64,000 nucleotides of DNA, taken from positions 372,001 to 436,000 of the forward strand of contig NC_035934.1 of the NCBI RefSeq assembly GCF_000348985.1, read 5' to 3'. The stretch comes from Huiozyma naganishii CBS 8797. Lineage: Eukaryota > Ascomycota > Saccharomycetes > Saccharomycetales > Saccharomycetaceae. A program made the translations under genes and the position numbers. Shown here piece by piece: positions 60,854 to 64,000 of this stretch (positions are counted from its first letter, which is position 1; the number at the start of each line of letters is the position of its first letter). Below the pieces are notes generated by a model. That model was not told the DNA's origin and made no database searches. It saw only the letters and a program-made list of their open reading frames with translations.

Positions 60854-61381
60854 TTGCCCTCGTTGGATCTGCCCATGAAGGGTGCACTCCGGGATGTACC
60901 TTCTAAGAAAACCACTTCTAAAGTGGAAACAAGATCGGTCACTAGGGGACGATCCACGAAGGGTGTAGACAGTGCGGGAAGCAATAACAGCGATGCATCG
61001 GATGAGGAGGAGGAGGATGAAGAAGAGGATGATGAGGATGAGGATGACGATGCACAGGAGGATGAGGATCTCGACGAGGAGGATGACCACGATTTGGATC
61101 TCATGGAGGAACCAAGGGACGTTAGAAGGAAAGTGCCCATCAAGTACCTAGAAAACAGGACTAGAAGACAGGTCACTTTCGCGAAGAGGCGACACGGGAT
61201 AATGAAAAAGGCCTACGAATTGTCTGTACTGACAGGGTCCAATATCTTGCTTTTGATTTTGTCAAGGTCCGGGCTCGTTTACACTTTCTCTACTCCCAAA
61301 TTAGAACCCATAATTAGAGACGAAGAGGGGAAAACTTTGATTAGAAAGTGTTTGAACGCTGGCGAGGCGGGTCCATGGTAG
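60854..61381 (+). CDS. ARG80: Arg80-type MADS-box transcription factor
   Basis: The 175-residue protein (177 in S. cerevisiae) carries an SRF-type MADS box at ~91-150 (RRQVTFAKRRHGIMKKAYEL, SVLTGSNILLLILSRSG) followed by VYTFSTPKLEPIIRDEEGKT. A long Asp/Glu run fills residues ~50-83. Arg80 with Arg81, Mcm1 and Arg82 controls arginine metabolism genes. It ends soon after the MADS region, as Arg80 does, and lacks the Q-rich tail of Mcm1. In S. cerevisiae MCM1 follows directly; here it does not, so the chromosome XIII-like block ends at this gene. Confidence 0.9.
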   Translation: MPSLDLPMKGALRDVPSKKTTSKVETRSVTRGRSTKGVDSAGSNNSDASDEEEEDEEEDDEDEDDDAQEDEDLDEEDDHDLDLMEEPRDVRRKVPIKYLENRTRRQVTFAKRRHGIMKKAYELSVLTGSNILLLILSRSGLVYTFSTPKLEPIIRDEEGKTLIRKCLNAGEAGPW

Positions 61382-61929
61382 ACAGGGGGGAGAGCCCTAA
61401 TGCAAGCTCAGTGGACTTATTTTTTTGGCGGAAAGTAATAAAATTTGTTTGGAGAGGGGGTGCAAATGAGGCTAATGAAAGCTCAATGAAGGTTTTTGGC
61501 GAATCTCATTGGGTCGATCGTCGTTGTTCTGGTCTAGGACACATACAAAAGCTCTATTTAATGATAACATGGAACTTGACATGCCTATACCGGTTCTTGG
61601 TCATGTAAGAGCTAAAGTATGAATATATAAGTTACTTCAAGTGGGAATAAACGTGCACGAACACTGAGCTGTATTAATTGTAGTATAACAAGCAACTTGG
61701 GCACTTCGGGACTGTCGAGGGGATATTCGACCCCGGCTTTTATCCACCTTCCGTGTATATCGAACAAAGAGATTAAAAGTTTACGCACGAGAGCTTAATG
61801 AAGAATATGCTATATAGACTCCAGCTTTGAACATCTCAACAAGTATTTGAGTACTTTGACCTTAGTTGATTTGTGAGAAAACGTACTGTTTTGAACCACA
61901 CCTTTGGGACAAACTGAGATCACCGAAGA
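61382..61929. other. Intergenic after ARG80
   Basis: AT-rich, no gene seen. It separates ARG80 from the interrupted secreted-protein ORF and marks the loss of S. cerevisiae synteny. Confidence 0.55.
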
Positions 61930-62775
61930 ATGAAAAATCATATCGTTGCGTTTCTCGTCTTCCTTCACGTCTTTTGTGGTGCAGCATCTGCACAGGAGCT
62001 ACCGGAAATTCACTCACCCGTTATTGATCAATCAAGTAACTCTACAACAGTTGAAACATGGAATATTCTTCACTGTCTGCACATGTTTGGTTTTCCTAAT
62101 AACACAGCAATTGCCATGGATGAACAACGTACTTTAATAGTCGTCAATAACAGACTGGAAACTAATACAACAAGATTGAAGCAAATTGCCCGCTATTGTT
62201 ATGGCACTATGGGTAAGACACTTTCATTTATGCACTTTAATTACGACAGTTTCCCCGATGACATGCAGCAGGTTACGACTTTGGATGCCGCTGACGCTGA
62301 CCCTAGTATCCTTCCCCAATTTGCTAGATTACAAAGTATACCCCCCAATCAATCACATGCGAATGCTATTTAAGTATTTGATAAACGTGACAAGTACAGA
62401 AAGTACTATGATGCTTATATGTCACAGAACGGGGATTGTAATGGTAATGAGCAGTTTCTAACGTACTCTGAAATATGTAAGGATGGCTGGGATAACCCAT
62501 TCTTTGGTTATCAAATGCAAAATCCTGACACGGAACGGCAATTAATTACTAATGTGTGGCCTCACCACCAATGTCAGCAAGGGAACGAGCACACTGACTA
62601 CGTGACACCTAGTACGATCACTCCTTGTAGAGGGCGTACAACCTACTCAAGGATAGGCGAATACAGCGGCGATGATTGCTATGGCCACAAGAGTACTACT
62701 AAATGTTCTCAAGCTGATGTGCAAACATGGTTTGGGGCCTTTGTGTTGGGATTACTTGTATTTGGGTGTGCGTGA
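61930..62775 (+). pseudogene. Secreted or surface protein gene broken by one in-frame stop
   Basis: The frame starting at 61930 has a signal-peptide-like N-terminus (KNHIVAFLVFLHVFCGAASA) and N-glycosylation sequons, and stops at TAA 62371-62373 after 147 codons. The same frame continues without another stop to 62775. The second part is Cys-rich and ends in a hydrophobic tail (FGAFVLGLLVFGCA), as in GPI-anchored or membrane-tethered proteins. A Lys-Arg pair, a possible Kex2 site, lies five codons past the stop. I do not recognise the family. The signal peptide, KR site and Cys-rich part are also seen in yeast cell-surface and killer-type precursors, but nothing here proves a toxin. It may be a decayed gene, a sequence error or a readthrough case. 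Confidence 0.6.
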
Positions 62776-63949
62776 CCTAATCTTAGAAGAAATGAGCGAT
62801 CAAACTATGAATGTAAAACATCGAACGCTGTCAATGATGTGAATCATATTTTCTGTCATATTACTCTTTTAAGAACTACATATGGTATAAACAGTAACAC
62901 TCAAATTGTACATTGATACAAAACTTTCCATGTTTCCAACAATCTTGCTAATTGTCAAAAATGGAATGTCAAGTATTCGTACAATGTTGCATTACTTATC
63001 GTCTTATAAAAGGTGAAGGATCTTTATGTATTTCTGGTATGTGCTTGTTGGAATTCCGCAGATGAATACAGAAATGCGGTAAGAAGTAAAATTAGAGACG
63101 CTACAATTGAGGTAGTGGTCTCGCCAGCTGTCATTCACGCGTTTTTACCCAGATTCGGTAGTAACGCGTAAAATGAAAGCTTACACAAGCCAAAACATTT
63201 CCTCTTTGGTTAGGAATAGCCAAATAGGAAAAGTTTTGCATCGTGGACGAAGTAGTTTATTCATCTCAGAATTAACCATATAAAAGCACACGATATAGCT
63301 CGATTCTCTCGAAGAATTTTAGCAAGATTAATATTTAATTTTTTGTATTTTATTTAGAGGTTTCTTTCTCACTACGGTAAGGGCAAGAATTCCTATAATA
63401 CAGGTTAAACAACTACGTCCTTAGATGTCTTGGTCCAGAGGAACAATCAACAACAAGCTGAGATCCTTCGAGAGCTTCGATCAGTGCTGTAGTTCGGGGC
63501 GAAGCTTTTGGCGTCGCGCACGCATCGCCTGCTGGGAGAACCCACTACACTCATGGTTCACTTATGCCCATAGTTATAAACTTCTGTCAATCTCCGTCCT
63601 CCGGCGAACAAGAGTGATCCGATTGTAGCCCAACGAGAGGCGACGACCAATCGATAAGTCGAGGAAGTGCGAGCAAGGTTCTGCGCCCTCAGATGAACCA
63701 AGAGAATACTAACATACCCCAACTAATTGGTGAACGATAAGAATAAGATACCCCGAGGTATAGGAGAACGATATGAAATAGTGAATGACTCTAAGGACAA
63801 TTGGGGAAGAAGGAAGATATAAAAGGGCAAGACCTTGCTATATCAGAAATGGAATTGAAAAGAAGTTATATTGTAGATTAAAAATAAAAGAAACAAAATA
63901 AGTAACTCATAGGGAACAATAGCATATATTACATTTTAAAGATTTTGGA
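62776..63949. other. AT-rich intergenic region next to tRNA-His, possible retroelement debris
   Basis: No gene is supported; the 67-codon frame at 63425-63628 has no recognisable content. Sequence starting TGTTGGAATT (63047) resembles the start of yeast Ty long terminal repeats. A TATAAAAGG box (63820-63828) lies near the tRNA, where Ty elements insert. No matching LTR end (CCAACA) was found, so the assignment is weak. Confidence 0.35.
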
Positions 63950-64000
63950 GCCATTTTAGTATAGTGGTTAGTACACATCGTTGTGGCCGATGAAACCCAG
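63950..64000 (+). tRNA. tH(GUG): tRNA-His (GTG), 5' part, cut by window edge
   Basis: The sequence GCCATTTTAGTATAGTGG continues through the anticodon stem CATCG/CGATG, with anticodon GTG at 63983-63985, and matches yeast tRNA-His closely. The T arm and the acceptor 3' strand lie outside the window. Confidence 0.93.

Overview
This window is nuclear DNA from a budding yeast of the family Saccharomycetaceae. About 33 protein genes are dense, essentially intronless and almost all recognisable as orthologues of Saccharomyces cerevisiae genes. Most are in S. cerevisiae order: a chromosome XIV-like block (MKS1-APJ1-NIS1-EOS1-SWS2) at the left, then a long chromosome XIII-like block (CLU1 to ARG80, equivalent to YMR012-YMR042). 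NUP120, DEF1 and SFK1, which lie on S. cerevisiae chromosome XI, are inserted in the YMR028-YMR031 interval. Their chromosome XI neighbours TMA19, OAR1 and ASK1 are absent here. That pattern fits a post-whole-genome-duplication species that resolved its duplicates differently from S. cerevisiae. The high G+C, with strong G/C preference at third codon positions in many genes, suggests something like Kazachstania (Huiozyma) naganishii. The species call is inference only.

Layout. 1-7.6 kb: MKS1 (cut by the window edge), an unrecognised secreted or membrane protein gene, APJ1, NIS1 (with an apparent frameshift), EOS1 and SWS2. 8.5-9.5 kb: a highly codon-biased GAPDH gene at the junction of the two synteny blocks, with a 2.1 kb upstream region holding glycolytic-type promoter motifs. 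11.6-36.2 kb: CLU1, SEC59, BUD22, ERG5, a SOK2/PHD1-type APSES gene (with an apparent frameshift), STB4, FMS1, MAC1, UBC7, MSS1, MRPL3, CSI1, PEX12, ART10 and TAP42. 36.3-48.1 kb: NUP120, FAR8, DEF1, SFK1 and EIS1. 48.7-61.4 kb: HOF1, RCH1, IMP2, MIH1, MSN2, CCS1, SUB1, ARA2, an intron-bearing tRNA-Phe gene and ARG80. 61.4-64 kb: more AT-rich and gene-poor, with a secreted-protein ORF broken by one in-frame stop, possible retroelement debris, and the 5' part of a tRNA-His gene at the edge.

The genes are ordinary housekeeping and regulatory loci with no operon logic. Neighbours are often divergent (MAC1/UBC7, MSS1/MRPL3, DEF1/SFK1, EIS1/HOF1, RCH1/IMP2) or tightly convergent (FMS1/MAC1, CSI1/PEX12, IMP2/MIH1). 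Two copper-related genes occur, the copper-sensing activator MAC1 and the SOD1 copper chaperone CCS1; the latter lacks its N-terminal metal-binding motif.

The most interesting observations are: the CCS1 motif loss, with an exact inverted repeat at the site; an identical 13-base RRPE-like element in the same orientation upstream of SEC59, DEF1 and SUB1; three palindromes spaced exactly 30 bp apart between DEF1 and SFK1; CTCGAG (Xbp1-like) sites beside TATATAAT in three promoters; two genes needing a +1 shift at G/C runs; and the interrupted secreted-protein gene next to ARG80.
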